56,928 nucleotides of DNA from the NCBI GenBank assembly GCA_015654745.1, contig JAATGH010000231.1, positions 1 through 56,928 of the forward strand. The letters run 5' to 3'. This document shows, piece after piece, positions 1 through 8,389 of this stretch. The first letter of the stretch is position 1; the number at the start of each line of letters is the position of its first letter. The notes under the pieces are model-generated. The model did not search any database, was not told the origin of the DNA, and saw nothing but the letters and a program-made list of their open reading frames with translations. This stretch comes from Enterobacterales bacterium (GTDB lineage Bacteria; Pseudomonadota; Gammaproteobacteria; Enterobacterales; Enterobacteriaceae). The translations under genes were made by a program, and so were the position numbers.

Positions 1-125
1 ACCTGTGGGCCGATACTGTGCGCCGGAAAATGGGCATCGGAAAAAATGATTTCATCCCCATGACCCATTTCCGCTAGGGTTTTTAATAACTGGGGTGAAA
101 TTAACGCAGAGATCGTTTTCAGCAT
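1..125 (-). CDS. fucU: L-fucose mutarotase FucU, partial (5' end only)
   Basis: Only the first 41 codons are in the window; the gene runs off the left edge. The peptide begins [15 protein letters not shown] and continues through [19 protein letters not shown], which I recognise as the N-terminus of RbsD/FucU-family fucose mutarotase. The family interconverts the alpha and beta anomers of L-fucose to feed the isomerase; the His in DAHFP belongs to its conserved active-site region. The ATG lies one base after the fucK stop codon, so the two are translationally coupled in the fucPIKU operon. In E. coli the regulator gene fucR comes next, which here would be outside the window. Confidence 0.95.
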   Translation of the reverse strand, partial: MLKTISALISPQLLKTLAEMGHGDEIIFSDAHFPAHSIGPQ

Positions 126-126
126 A

Positions 127-1590
127 TCAAGCTCCTTCCATGACCATCGGGTTATGGTGAGTGAGCGCGCGATAATCAGCGCTTTGTTCACCGGGGAAAT
201 AGGACTCGTAGCGGTAGGTAATGCGTGCGCGCGCCTGCTCCGGGGACGCGTAATATCCGACCCCGCTCCAGGCAAACATGGCTGCGCCCAACACGGTGGT
301 TTCAGCGTCATGCAAGACCTTTATGGGTAAGTTCAGTACGTCCGCTTTAATTTGATTCCAAAGGCTATTGCGACTGCCGCCGCCGACCAATAACAGCTCT
401 TTGGCGGTGAACCCGCCAATGCTTTCCAGCATGGATACGTTTTGTTCAAGCTGCCAGGCGAGCGCCTCTAGAGCGGAGCGATAAAAATGCCCCCGCCCGG
501 TGTGCAACCGGACCCCGCTCCAGCCCGCCGGCGCACGGCCATCAAGCAGTCGGCAATTCATGCGTAATCCTTGCGAACCGGGGGCGATCTTCCGGGCTTC
601 CTCCATCATCTGGTGGTATACACCGGGCAACGCGTCATCGCGCCAGTATAACTGGCGAACCCATTCAAGCACCCCGGACGCCAGCCATTGTAAACCGGGG
701 TTAAATAGCTCCTGGCAGCTATCGAGTTCGCAGGTGGAGCCGGCAAACCCTGGCAGCATAGAGGTATTTACGCGAGGCGAGCGGACCATCAGAATCTCCC
801 ATGTCCCAGATGAAAGTACCGGCTGGTCTATATCGGCACCGGACCCAAACAGGGCAAATTGCGTGTCATGGCCGGCCGAAATCACCGGCGTTCCAACCGG
901 CACGCCCAACTGTAGCGCCATTTGCGCCCGCAGATCGCCAATGTATTCGCCGGCGGCGACCAGGCGGGGAAACAGGCGCGCGGACAATCCCGTACATCGC
1001 AGGATTGTCTCGCTGAAAATTTCCCGACGCACATCCAGCAACTGGCTGGTCCCGGCCATCGTGCGATCGGTCGTGAATTTTCCGGTGAGCCGCTGGTTAA
1101 TCAATGAGGAGATAAATAGCCACGCATGGGCCTGTTCAAGCAGCTCCGGTCGATGTTCTTTGAGCCAGATAAGTTTGTATAAGGTATTAAAACTGAATTG
1201 ACCTACTCCCGAGAGGGTTTGCAGCTCGTCGGCAGTGATATAACGGTCGATTTTCTCCATGATGGCGACAGTACGTGGGCATTTCCAGCTGATTATCGGA
1301 TACAGCAGCTCTCCCTGCGCATCGACCAACGCGCCGTCCACGCCAAAGGTGGTGACGGTCAGCGCATGTACGCGGCATCCATTTAACCGCGGCATAATTT
1401 TCTGACAGCATTCGGCAAGTCGGCGCAAGATGTCGGCCAGCGACCAGATGTGCCACTGGGCGTTTTCCTGCGCCGGCCGGCTGGCGTTGGGGGTAGAGGC
1501 CTTGGCGACCACGGTGCCCTGCGCATCGACGGCGATGGCGCGAATATTCGTCGCGCCGCAGTCCAGAACAATCACCACATCACGGTTCAT
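127..1590 (-). CDS. fucK: L-fuculokinase
   Basis: FGGY-family carbohydrate kinase that phosphorylates L-fuculose to L-fuculose 1-phosphate in the cytoplasm. At 487 residues it matches the E. coli enzyme in length and is similar along its whole course. The N-terminal ATPase-fold half opens with [10 protein letters not shown] (residues 6-15). The likely catalytic Asp is residue 242 in [11 protein letters not shown]. The C-terminal half carries the glycine-rich nucleotide site [14 protein letters not shown] near residue 400. The start is supported by AGGA seven bases upstream. It sits third in the fucP-fucI-fucK-fucU order used by E. coli, 68 bp after fucI, with a strong hairpin in that gap. Confidence 0.97.
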   Translation of the reverse strand: MNRDVVIVLDCGATNIRAIAVDAQGTVVAKASTPNASRPAQENAQWHIWSLADILRRLAECCQKIMPRLNGCRVHALTVTTFGVDGALVDAQGELLYPIISWKCPRTVAIMEKIDRYITADELQTLSGVGQFSFNTLYKLIWLKEHRPELLEQAHAWLFISSLINQRLTGKFTTDRTMAGTSQLLDVRREIFSETILRCTGLSARLFPRLVAAGEYIGDLRAQMALQLGVPVGTPVISAGHDTQFALFGSGADIDQPVLSSGTWEILMVRSPRVNTSMLPGFAGSTCELDSCQELFNPGLQWLASGVLEWVRQLYWRDDALPGVYHQMMEEARKIAPGSQGLRMNCRLLDGRAPAGWSGVRLHTGRGHFYRSALEALAWQLEQNVSMLESIGGFTAKELLLVGGGSRNSLWNQIKADVLNLPIKVLHDAETTVLGAAMFAWSGVGYYASPEQARARITYRYESYFPGEQSADYRALTHHNPMVMEGA

Positions 1591-1623
1591 CGTTTTTCCT
1601 GTAAAGGTTGTGGCGTAAAGGGA

Positions 1624-1649
1624 GCCCCCTGGCTGAAACCCCGGGGGGC
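1624..1649 (-). other. Intercistronic hairpin between fucI and fucK
   Basis: GCCCCCTGG (1624-1632) can pair with CCGGGGGGC (1641-1649): nine base pairs with one G:U and an eight-base loop. No run of T follows on the minus strand, so it is not a standard intrinsic terminator. In the operon mRNA it lies between the fucI stop and the fucK ribosome site, where it could stabilise or process the transcript and set the relative dose of isomerase and kinase. That role is inference. Confidence 0.55.
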
Positions 1650-1658
1650 CGTACCTGC

Positions 1659-3449
1659 TTATCTTTTGTATAAGGGTCCGTAGTTCTGACAGGCCCGATA
1701 GTCCTGACCCTCAGTGTCCATACCGTGAGCGGCCCATGATGAGGGGCGGTAAACCTCGTTATCTTGCAGGTTGTGCATGCAGACCGGGATGCGCAGCATT
1801 GATGCCAATGTAATCAGATCCGCGCCGACATGACCAATGGTCAGCACGCCGTGGTTGGCGCCCCAGTTCGCCATGACGGAATACACATCGGTGAACGGGC
1901 CTTTCCCGGTGAGCCGAGGTGCAAACCACGTGGTTGGCCAGGTTTCATTGGTCCGGCGATTGAGCGTATCGTGAACTTCCGCGGGCAGCTCGATACTCCA
2001 GCCCTCGGCAATTTGCAGAACCGGCCCCAGGCCTTTAATCATATTGATGCGCGACATGGTGAACGCGACGCCGCCGCAGGTCAGGAAACGAGAAGAAAAA
2101 CCCCCGCCGCGGAAATATTCGTGGATGGCCGGACACCATTCAGTGGCCTGTAAGCATTGGTCGGCCTCTTTCTGGCTTATTTGCCAATGCGGTTTTATGG
2201 TTGGTTTGCCGTGATGGTCCAATTGACGGCAGGTCCCATCAAGCGCGGCGGAGCCGGAGTTGATCAGGTGGATAATGCCATGTTCCGCGCGGCCGGTGAG
2301 TTCTTTTCCCGTGACACGCTTAACCGCTTCCGGGGACCAATAGGTGCGCACATCCGCGAATATCTGCGCGGTGCCGGTGAGCATATGGCCAAATAACATG
2401 GCAACACCGTTCAGGCTGTCGTTTTCGGTGGCAACCACCATTGGCTGGCGGGTACCATTCCAATCAAATGAGCTGTTAAGCAATGCTTCCGCGGTATCGC
2501 CGTTAGGATATTGATCGGTCCAATGGCGCTGGCCTTGGAAACCGGCGGCGATGGCGTTATAGCCTAGCGATTCTTCAACAAAACCTTTTTTGGCCAACGC
2601 TGGATTACCCTGCATCATGTCGCGGATGCACATCGCCATTAACAGGCTTTCTCGCAGTACCGCCCGGCTGCTGGCGGGCGAACGTTTATACTGCTCGGCA
2701 TTAAGATCGGGGCCGTAACGGAAGTTTTGATCCGCCCAAGAGAGTGCGAGCGCCAACTCCTGCTCATCATAAATTTTTTGGTCGATTCGACGACGTAATT
2801 CGGTCATATCGACACACTGTACTTTCATTCCCAGCCAGGATTCAAAGAAGTTGTGGTCGACAATGGAACCCGCGATGCCCATGGCGACGCCGCCCAATGA
2901 CATATAGCTTTTGCCCTTGATATCGGCGACGGCCAAACCGGCACGGGCAAAGCGCAGGAGTTTTTCCTGTACGTCCGGGGGAATGTTCTGGTCTTTGCCA
3001 TCCTGTACGTCATGCCCGTAGATTGAAAAAGCCGGAATCCCTTTCTGGGTGTGGGCAGCCAGCGCCGCCGCCAGATAAACGGCGCCGGGACGTTCGGTGC
3101 CGTTAAACCCCCAAATGGCCTTTGGCCTTAGGGGGTCCATATCGATAGTTTCACTGCCATAGCACCAACAGGGTGTGACGGTGATGGTGAGCCCAACGTT
3201 CTCAATCCTGAATTTATCTTCACAGGCTGCCGATTCCGCCATTCCGGCGATACAGCTATCGGCAATCACGCATTCAACCGCAGCGCCGCTTGCATGATGC
3301 AGGTGTTCAGTAATCAGTTGCGCAGTGGCCTGCGCCATATTCATGGTTTGTTCTTCGAGCGACTCCCGCACGCCCATCCGGCGTCCGTCAATGACCGGCC
3401 GAATACCTATTTTGGGTAAATTATTGGTGGTTTTTCGTGGGTTATTCAT
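1659..3449 (-). CDS. fucI: L-fucose isomerase
   Basis: Converts L-fucose to L-fuculose; Mn-dependent hexameric ketol isomerase. The 596-residue product is nearly identical in length to E. coli FucI (about 591), with five extra residues at the N-terminus before [16 protein letters not shown]. With that offset, the Mn ligands known in E. coli fall on Glu342 (in VATEND) and Asp366 (in FADVR). The third ligand, a His in the IGHVGADL segment, is near residue 533. The protein ends [15 protein letters not shown], as in E. coli. An AAGGA six bases before the ATG supports the start. It lies 49 bp downstream of fucP and is clearly cotranscribed. Confidence 0.97.
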   Translation of the reverse strand: MNNPRKTTNNLPKIGIRPVIDGRRMGVRESLEEQTMNMAQATAQLITEHLHHASGAAVECVIADSCIAGMAESAACEDKFRIENVGLTITVTPCWCYGSETIDMDPLRPKAIWGFNGTERPGAVYLAAALAAHTQKGIPAFSIYGHDVQDGKDQNIPPDVQEKLLRFARAGLAVADIKGKSYMSLGGVAMGIAGSIVDHNFFESWLGMKVQCVDMTELRRRIDQKIYDEQELALALSWADQNFRYGPDLNAEQYKRSPASSRAVLRESLLMAMCIRDMMQGNPALAKKGFVEESLGYNAIAAGFQGQRHWTDQYPNGDTAEALLNSSFDWNGTRQPMVVATENDSLNGVAMLFGHMLTGTAQIFADVRTYWSPEAVKRVTGKELTGRAEHGIIHLINSGSAALDGTCRQLDHHGKPTIKPHWQISQKEADQCLQATEWCPAIHEYFRGGGFSSRFLTCGGVAFTMSRINMIKGLGPVLQIAEGWSIELPAEVHDTLNRRTNETWPTTWFAPRLTGKGPFTDVYSVMANWGANHGVLTIGHVGADLITLASMLRIPVCMHNLQDNEVYRPSSWAAHGMDTEGQDYRACQNYGPLYKR

Positions 3450-3498
3450 CTGTTTTCCTTACTTTAATCGGTTAAAAACAATTGAATGCGGCGTCCTG

Positions 3499-4821
3499 TC
3501 AGCTTCGGGCTACTGTTAGGACGTTGGTTCTGAATTTGGCAAAAATGAAAATGATGGCAAAACATAACGCGGGTATCAGTTCCGCGGTGGGGATATTGCC
3601 GGCCTTGTCGCTGACAAAACCCATCAGCGGCGTGACGATGCCGCCGCCTACAATGGTCATCACTATGATTGACGAGCCGTATTTGGTGTCCTGCTCCAGG
3701 TTCTTGATGCCGAGAGAAAAAATAGTGGGATATTGAATGGACATAAACGCGCTGCACAGCGTGAGCGCCAGCAGCCCGATATGGCCACCCACCGCGGCGG
3801 AGATGAGACATAGGAGCATGGCCATGAACGCGTAGATCGCCAGCACTTTATGCGGGGCATAGCGGCAGATCAGCCAGGTGCCGCTGAAACGGCCTATGAA
3901 AAAGCACACCATGGTGGCCGTGAGGTAGTTGGCCGCGAAACCCGGCGTGGTGCCCGGCAATTCTTCGATGGCGTAGCGGATCAGGTAGCTCCAGCAGGCC
4001 GTTTGCGCGCCGACGTAGCAAAATTGCGCCAGCACCGCCCAGCGCCAATGACGAATACGTACCAAACGGAATAATGCGGTCAGAACGGTGTTGCCTTGGC
4101 GGTCATCGGCGTGTGTATCGCTGTGAATCGTTGGAAATTGAGTCAACGCGATCAGTAGCGCCACGGCCAAGACAATCCCGACGATAATCATATAGGGCGA
4201 TTGCACCGCCAACACTAAACTGTGGTTATAGGTCGCCAGGTCGTCCGGCGCCATCTGTTTCAGGACTTCCGCGGATTGATGCGGGACGTGGGATAGAATG
4301 AGCCCTTGACCAAATACCACGGCAATGATGGCGCCGAAGGAATTGAATGTTTGCGCCAAGTTGATACGAAAATGCCCGGATTGTTCAGGTCCTAATACAG
4401 TAACGAAAGGGTTGGCTGCGGTTTCTAAACATCCTAGTCCGGCGGCAATAATAAACAGACCTATCAGAAATAGTGCGTAGCTCATCCCTTCGGCAGCAGG
4501 CCAGAATAAGGATGCTCCGATCGCATAAAGCAATAATCCGGTAATGATGCCTGCTTTGTAACTCAATTTTTTCATTAATATCCCTGCTGGGATAGGAATT
4601 AAAAAATAGCCAAAATAAAAAGATGACTGGATCAGCCCGGCTTGGAAATTACTTAAAAAGAACGCCTGTTGAAACTGAGGCAGTAAAATATCGTTAAGAT
4701 TATTGGCGACCGCCCATAAAAAGAACAGCGAACACAGCAAGGCAAATGGAATAACATAACTTGCCCTGCGTTCGCGGCTGTCTACGCGGTAGCTCTCTGA
4801 TTGCACTGTAATATTGCCCAT
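3499..4821 (-). CDS. fucP: L-fucose:H+ symporter
   Basis: Major facilitator superfamily permease of the FucP/GlcP branch, which imports L-fucose with protons across the inner membrane. The 440-residue product has about twelve hydrophobic segments. It begins with a short charged N-terminus followed by SYVIPFALLCSLFFLWAVANNLND. The acidic/Asn residues of that first helix (Asp46 and Asn43 in E. coli numbering) are the proton and sugar site of the family. First gene of the fucPIKU operon. GAGG precedes the ATG by about six bases. The 515-bp control region upstream is shared with divergent fucA. Confidence 0.95.
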   Translation of the reverse strand: MGNITVQSESYRVDSRERRASYVIPFALLCSLFFLWAVANNLNDILLPQFQQAFFLSNFQAGLIQSSFYFGYFLIPIPAGILMKKLSYKAGIITGLLLYAIGASLFWPAAEGMSYALFLIGLFIIAAGLGCLETAANPFVTVLGPEQSGHFRINLAQTFNSFGAIIAVVFGQGLILSHVPHQSAEVLKQMAPDDLATYNHSLVLAVQSPYMIIVGIVLAVALLIALTQFPTIHSDTHADDRQGNTVLTALFRLVRIRHWRWAVLAQFCYVGAQTACWSYLIRYAIEELPGTTPGFAANYLTATMVCFFIGRFSGTWLICRYAPHKVLAIYAFMAMLLCLISAAVGGHIGLLALTLCSAFMSIQYPTIFSLGIKNLEQDTKYGSSIIVMTIVGGGIVTPLMGFVSDKAGNIPTAELIPALCFAIIFIFAKFRTNVLTVARS

Positions 4822-5026
4822 AGCGTCCTCGTTAAGTCATGCGGAGATGAGTGATGCATTTATCCATAAAATCTGTTCCTCCCGCAGCGACCAGCATAAT
4901 GCCTGTTCCGCTGTGTCCACGGGGTTATTAATTTTGTCGCTGTCGCGGTAAGTGGCGATACTTTTAAAGCAAATAAAAGGCTAAAAGTATGCGTAATGTC
5001 ACATTCGATATTATTGACGAATGAAA

Positions 5027-5042
5027 TGTGAGCATCATCACT
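5027..5042. promoter_or_regulatory. CRP (cAMP receptor protein) site in the fucP-fucA control region
   Basis: TGTGA-GCATCA-TCACT matches the CRP consensus TGTGA-N6-TCACA at nine of ten positions and is preceded by AAA. It lies about 200 bp upstream of fucP and 300 bp upstream of fucA. The E. coli fuc region is known to be CRP-activated, so this is expected biology; which promoter it serves cannot be read from sequence. Confidence 0.7.
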
Positions 5043-5101
5043 TTAGCCAAATAAAAATATGCCCGTTTTATTAACCCGCCGTTAAAAAAACACAATATTG
5101 A

Positions 5102-5135
5102 TGACCGTTTGTTTATTTTAATTCTCAATCGGTCA
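5102..5135. promoter_or_regulatory. Candidate FucR operator, element 1 of 2
   Basis: A 34-bp imperfect dyad: TGACCGTTTG (5102-5111), a 14-base A/T-rich spacer, then CAATCGGTCA (5126-5135), whose complement TGACCGATTG differs from the left arm at one position. A second element with identical geometry follows. Two matching operators between divergent sugar genes suggest a dedicated regulator, most likely the DeoR-family FucR. The regulator assignment is inference. Confidence 0.55.
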
Positions 5136-5160
5136 ATAAAGTACCCTGCGGGTTTCTATA

Positions 5161-5194
5161 TGACTGTTTATTATTTTCTTAATTTAAACGGTCA
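5161..5194. promoter_or_regulatory. Candidate FucR operator, element 2 of 2
   Basis: TGACTGTTTA (5161-5170), a 14-base A/T-rich spacer, and TAAACGGTCA (5185-5194). The arms pair with one mismatch, the spacer length equals that of element 1, and the element starts 59 bp after it. Arm sequence and geometry recur exactly, which is unlikely by chance in one intergenic region. Confidence 0.55.
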
Positions 5195-5243
5195 GTTTTA
5201 TTCGACAGGTAAGCCTGTTTTTTTAATGAAAATACCCGAATGT

Positions 5244-5259
5244 CTTGAGGTGCATCACA
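5244..5259. promoter_or_regulatory. Weaker CRP-like site near fucA
   Basis: CTTGA-GGTGCA-TCACA keeps a perfect right half-site and three of five left half positions. It lies about 78-93 bp upstream of the fucA start, a workable position for activating fucA. A perfect small palindrome, GGTCG-TT-CGACC, follows at 5278-5289. Confidence 0.35.
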
Positions 5260-5336
5260 TATTTTAATTGAGCTATTGGTCGTTCGACCGTCCGGGATAA
5301 GTATGAGTATCTGTTTAATAGTCAGAGAGGCTTGAA

Positions 5337-5984
5337 ATGGAAAAAGATACGCTCGCCCGCGAAATTATTTACACCTGTTTGGAAATGACGCGTCTGGGGC
5401 TAAATCAGGGAACCGCGGGTAATGTTAGCGTGCGTTATCGGGATGGCCTGCTGATCACGCCGACCGGGATACCTTACGAAAATCTGACGGCGTCGCATAT
5501 TGTCTATATTGATGCTAATGGAAGACATGACGAAGGCAAAGTGCCCTCAAGCGAGTGGCGTTTTCATCAGGTTGCGTACCAAACGCGCCCGGAGGCGAAT
5601 GCGGTGGTACATAATCATGCGGTGAATTGCACCGCGGTATCCATTCTTAATCGCCCCATCCCGGCTATTCATTATATGATCGCGGCGGCGGGGGGCAGCA
5701 CCATTCCTTGCGCCCCCTATGCCACCTTTGGCACCAGGAAACTCTCGGAACATGTCGCCGTGGCGCTGAAACATCGCAAAGCCACGCTACTGCAGCATCA
5801 TGGCATGATCGCTTGCGAAGTGAATCTGCAAAAAGCGCTGTGGTTAGCCCATGAAGTTGACGTCTTGGCCAAGCTTTATCTTGCCATTTTGCCGATCGTC
5901 GATCCGGTGCCGGTGCTGTCGGATGAGGAAATTGCCATCGTATTGGAAAAATTCAAAACCTATGGCCTGCGGGTGGAAGAGTAG
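5337..5984 (+). CDS. fucA: L-fuculose-1-phosphate aldolase
   Basis: Class II zinc aldolase that splits L-fuculose 1-phosphate into dihydroxyacetone phosphate and L-lactaldehyde. The 215 residues equal the E. coli protein, and the zinc/catalytic residues are at the same positions: Glu73 (SSEWRFH), His92 and His94 (VHNHAV), His155 (LLQHHG). The phosphate-binding stretch NQGTAGNVSVR is at residues 24-34. GAGAGG lies eight bases before the ATG. It is divergent from fucP. In E. coli the next gene is fucO (lactaldehyde reductase); here an ERIC-type repeat starts seven bases after the stop and no fucO follows, so lactaldehyde must be handled by an enzyme encoded elsewhere. Confidence 0.97.
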   Translation: MEKDTLAREIIYTCLEMTRLGLNQGTAGNVSVRYRDGLLITPTGIPYENLTASHIVYIDANGRHDEGKVPSSEWRFHQVAYQTRPEANAVVHNHAVNCTAVSILNRPIPAIHYMIAAAGGSTIPCAPYATFGTRKLSEHVAVALKHRKATLLQHHGMIACEVNLQKALWLAHEVDVLAKLYLAILPIVDPVPVLSDEEIAIVLEKFKTYGLRVEE

Positions 5985-5990
5985 GGAGGA

Positions 5991-6171
5991 TATACCCGTC
6001 ACGTTTTTCATTGTACGGGCGTCGGTTTACCTCTGCCACTTCGCGAGGTTTATTCATCTGTCGAGCCGCAGGTGCGTTGGCTGTATTCACTCACCCGAAT
6101 CACTTTTTTGAGTAAATGATTCGGGGTTCTTTTACTCGACGGCTTCCGCCAGGCGAACCCTCTAGGCTATA
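5991..6171. repeat. ERIC-type intergenic repeat, degenerate but near full length
   Basis: It starts TATACCCGTC, passes through GGTGCGTTGGCTG, TTCACTCACCCG and a central dyad, and ends CTAGGCTATA. This is the layout I know for enterobacterial repetitive intergenic consensus (ERIC/IRU) elements. CCCGAATCA (6094-6102) pairs with TGATTCGGG (6117-6125) as the central hairpin and may also end fucA transcripts. The interior has drifted. Confidence 0.65.
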
Positions 6172-6217
6172 TTAGTGTGTTGATCTATCGCCATTCTGGC
6201 GGCATGAAAAAGAAAAA

Positions 6218-6715
6218 TTAGCGGGGCAATGTCCAGGATTGCGCCGGAAGCCCGCTGCACGGGGCCATTTTTACCGGCCTATCTAGACCCGAGGCCGTCA
6301 GGCATTTGCTGGTCGCCACATTTCGAACGTCCGTCCCGCCGGTGGGCAGCGCCTGCCACTGCTGTTTTTTATCCTGCTGGTCACAGGTTGAGAGGGAAGG
6401 CTCGTTATTTCCCATGTCCGTGAGACACTTGCCGGCGGCGATCTCGATAAAGGTCACCGTTGATGTCTCGGGCGAGGTATGGGTAGTGCTTTGGCAACCT
6501 GCCAGCACCGGAATACCGTACTCGTTCTCAGTCAGACAATTTCGCCCATTAGCGATAGTCAATGACCCTTTGGACACCGTAGTAGCTAACGTAGTTATCT
6601 GTGCGCCTGCAATGCCTTGCGCAGACAACTCCCCAGCGTGGACGACGGTGAAAGGCGCGCCGAGGAAGGCAACCACAAGATGCGCAATCTGCCAAGTGTA
6701 ACGACTTTTTTTCAT
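6218..6715 (-). CDS. Secreted ricin-type beta-trefoil lectin domain protein
   Basis: A 165-residue protein of unknown role. A Lys-rich start and hydrophobic stretch ending VVHA form a signal peptide, so the mature protein is exported. The rest looks like a ricin B-type (R-type) lectin: repeated blocks with a CLT motif, paired cysteines and QxW-like ends (GRNCLTENEYG..., GKCLTDMGNNE...QQWQAL, SKCLTASG...QSWTLP). Such domains bind galactose-type sugars and occur alone or as binding subunits of toxins, CdtA for example. I chose the ATG at 6715 because AGGG lies six bases upstream; a GTG four codons earlier is possible. An open frame ends 16 bp upstream on the same strand, see findings. Confidence 0.7.
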   Translation of the reverse strand: MKKSRYTWQIAHLVVAFLGAPFTVVHAGELSAQGIAGAQITTLATTVSKGSLTIANGRNCLTENEYGIPVLAGCQSTTHTSPETSTVTFIEIAAGKCLTDMGNNEPSLSTCDQQDKKQQWQALPTGGTDVRNVATSKCLTASGLDRPVKMAPCSGLPAQSWTLPR

Positions 6716-7140
6716 GTATTCCCTCACATAATCAATTACGCAAAATACTCATATCAGAGCGCGATGGATAACGCTTATCGGCATGGCCGTCACGTATGCC
6801 GCTAACATAGTAATTAACATACTGCGGGTTAACCATTCGTAAACATGACAAAACATGGGTGCAATACCGCCAGCTTGGGTCGTCATAACGCTGATCGAGG
6901 TCAACATCATCGTGCCGGCGCGTTTGCATTCCTCCCGGGACGATAGGGCGTTTTATCACCAGTATGCCGGCCACATTGACCCGACAGGGACGACCGTATT
7001 CACTATCCAGTATCATGACTGCGCGATTATTGCCGTCCCGCTCGGCTGCCATTCAGAATCCGCGCGTTATACTACCCGCCACAGCATACGTAGGGAGCAT
7101 GGGTTGTTTGACCGGCAACCGCCGTTTAACAGGATTTTCA
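6716..7140. other. 425-bp region between the lectin and the diguanylate cyclase
   Basis: Divergent promoter region. On the minus strand an open frame (6732-7052, about 106 codons) stops 16 bp before the lectin start, but it has no acceptable ribosome site at either candidate start and matches no family I can name with confidence. On the plus strand the cyclase frame is open upstream to 6964, but that part lacks protein-like character. No clear promoter hexamers stand out. Confidence 0.4.
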
Positions 7141-8277
7141 ATGCATATCGACCTCAATTTGCAAAGTATCATCTTTACTCATGTCTTAACCTGTCTTTCC
7201 CTTGCCGCCTCGGTGAGATGGGTCGCGCGTGGGGATAATAGCGATGGGTTGCGGACCTGGGCATTCGCGTTGTGCATTTATTCCATAGGATTTGCCTTAG
7301 TGGGATTGCGTGGGATTATCGGCGATGTCTATTCGATAATATTAGGAAATTTTCTTATCTCTTTATTTTATTCGATGTTTTTGCTGGCAATAAAAGACTT
7401 TATGGCTGACCCCTGTAATAGATTGATATTCTGGTTACCTCCCGTTTTGATTGTTTGTCTATATAGTTTCCTAATGGACAATATTCGGGCGAGAATATTC
7501 TTTGGCAATAGTATCCTGCTAATTCAGTCGGTCCTGATCTGCTCGGCCTTGCTGAAACGAAGACGATTATTCGCCAGTCGCGGGCGGGACCTTATCCTGG
7601 TGATTATGTTAATGGCTCCGCCTCTATTGTTCACCAGAATTGTTTTTTCAGTAATAAAACCTTCCGAAGTTGAACCGCTATTTACCGCTTCCTGGGCGCA
7701 GGTGATCATCGGCGGGATTGCTTACGTTGCCACTATCTTAATCTCCAACGGTTTTGTCCTCATGGCCAAGGAGCGTTCCGATGAGCGCTTGCGTATGGCG
7801 GCGATGAAGGATCGTTTAACCGGATGTTGGAACCGGGTTCGCATCGATGAGTTTGCCAATCAGGAGATGGCCCGCTTAACTCGCCACGGGCATCCTGTTT
7901 CCCTGATCATGATCGATATCGATCATTTTAAAGAAATAAACGACAGGTATGGCCACGCGGTGGGCGATGCGGTGCTGGTGGGGTTGGCGGAGATGGTTCA
8001 GAGGGGGATCAGACCGACCGACCTGCTCGGCCGCTGGGGGGGAGAAGAGTTCGTGGTCATCCTCTCGATGAGCGGACTTGGCGAGGCGATGTTCATTGCC
8101 GAGCATCTTCGCCACACCATCGAAAAAAACCTGTTTCAGGATGGACTTCATGTAACGGCGAGTTTAGGTGTGTCAACGTGTTTGCCCGTCGATACTTGGC
8201 ATAGCTGGATGTCGCGGGCAGATCGGGCGCTGTATCGGGCAAAACACCATGGGCGCAACCTCGTACAGGTCGAGTGA
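7141..8277 (+). CDS. Membrane-anchored diguanylate cyclase
   Basis: Makes the second messenger c-di-GMP from two GTP. With the start at 7141 the protein has 378 residues: about six or seven transmembrane segments (residues 10-210) and then a GGDEF domain. The domain opens with DRLTGCWNR, has the substrate stretch MIDIDHFKEINDRYGH and the active-site loop GGEEF at residues 300-304. A complete inhibitory I-site RPTD is at 291-294, five residues before it, so product inhibition is expected. I prefer MHIDLNLQ as the start because the 59 upstream codons look like translated promoter DNA; the ribosome site (AGGA) is weak. The bcs cellulose operon in the same window is a plausible output of the signal. 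Confidence 0.9.
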   Translation: MHIDLNLQSIIFTHVLTCLSLAASVRWVARGDNSDGLRTWAFALCIYSIGFALVGLRGIIGDVYSIILGNFLISLFYSMFLLAIKDFMADPCNRLIFWLPPVLIVCLYSFLMDNIRARIFFGNSILLIQSVLICSALLKRRRLFASRGRDLILVIMLMAPPLLFTRIVFSVIKPSEVEPLFTASWAQVIIGGIAYVATILISNGFVLMAKERSDERLRMAAMKDRLTGCWNRVRIDEFANQEMARLTRHGHPVSLIMIDIDHFKEINDRYGHAVGDAVLVGLAEMVQRGIRPTDLLGRWGGEEFVVILSMSGLGEAMFIAEHLRHTIEKNLFQDGLHVTASLGVSTCLPVDTWHSWMSRADRALYRAKHHGRNLVQVE

Positions 8278-8389
8278 TCGGTGCCGCAGGTAAAATATTT
8301 GGTTACCAACGGGCTTCAGTTTTTCACGTTATCTGCCGTTTTTTGTGGTGTTATGACCTGGTCGCTAATGGGTAGGGAGCAGAAACAAG

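Noticed and set aside
500-1201. Long plus-strand open frame of 233 codons
   Set aside because: It lies wholly inside fucK on the other strand, is low in protein-like character and has no ribosome site. It is a typical antisense shadow of a G/C-rich gene.
4988-5003. Another half CRP-like site (TCACA at 4999-5003)
   Set aside because: Its left half, TATGC, matches the consensus poorly. I list only the stronger sites.
6732-7052. Minus-strand frame of about 106 codons ending just before the lectin gene
   Set aside because: A TGA immediately precedes its first ATG, the internal ATG at 6929 has GGAGG only one base away, and no family match is convincing. Kept only as a weak remnant idea in findings.
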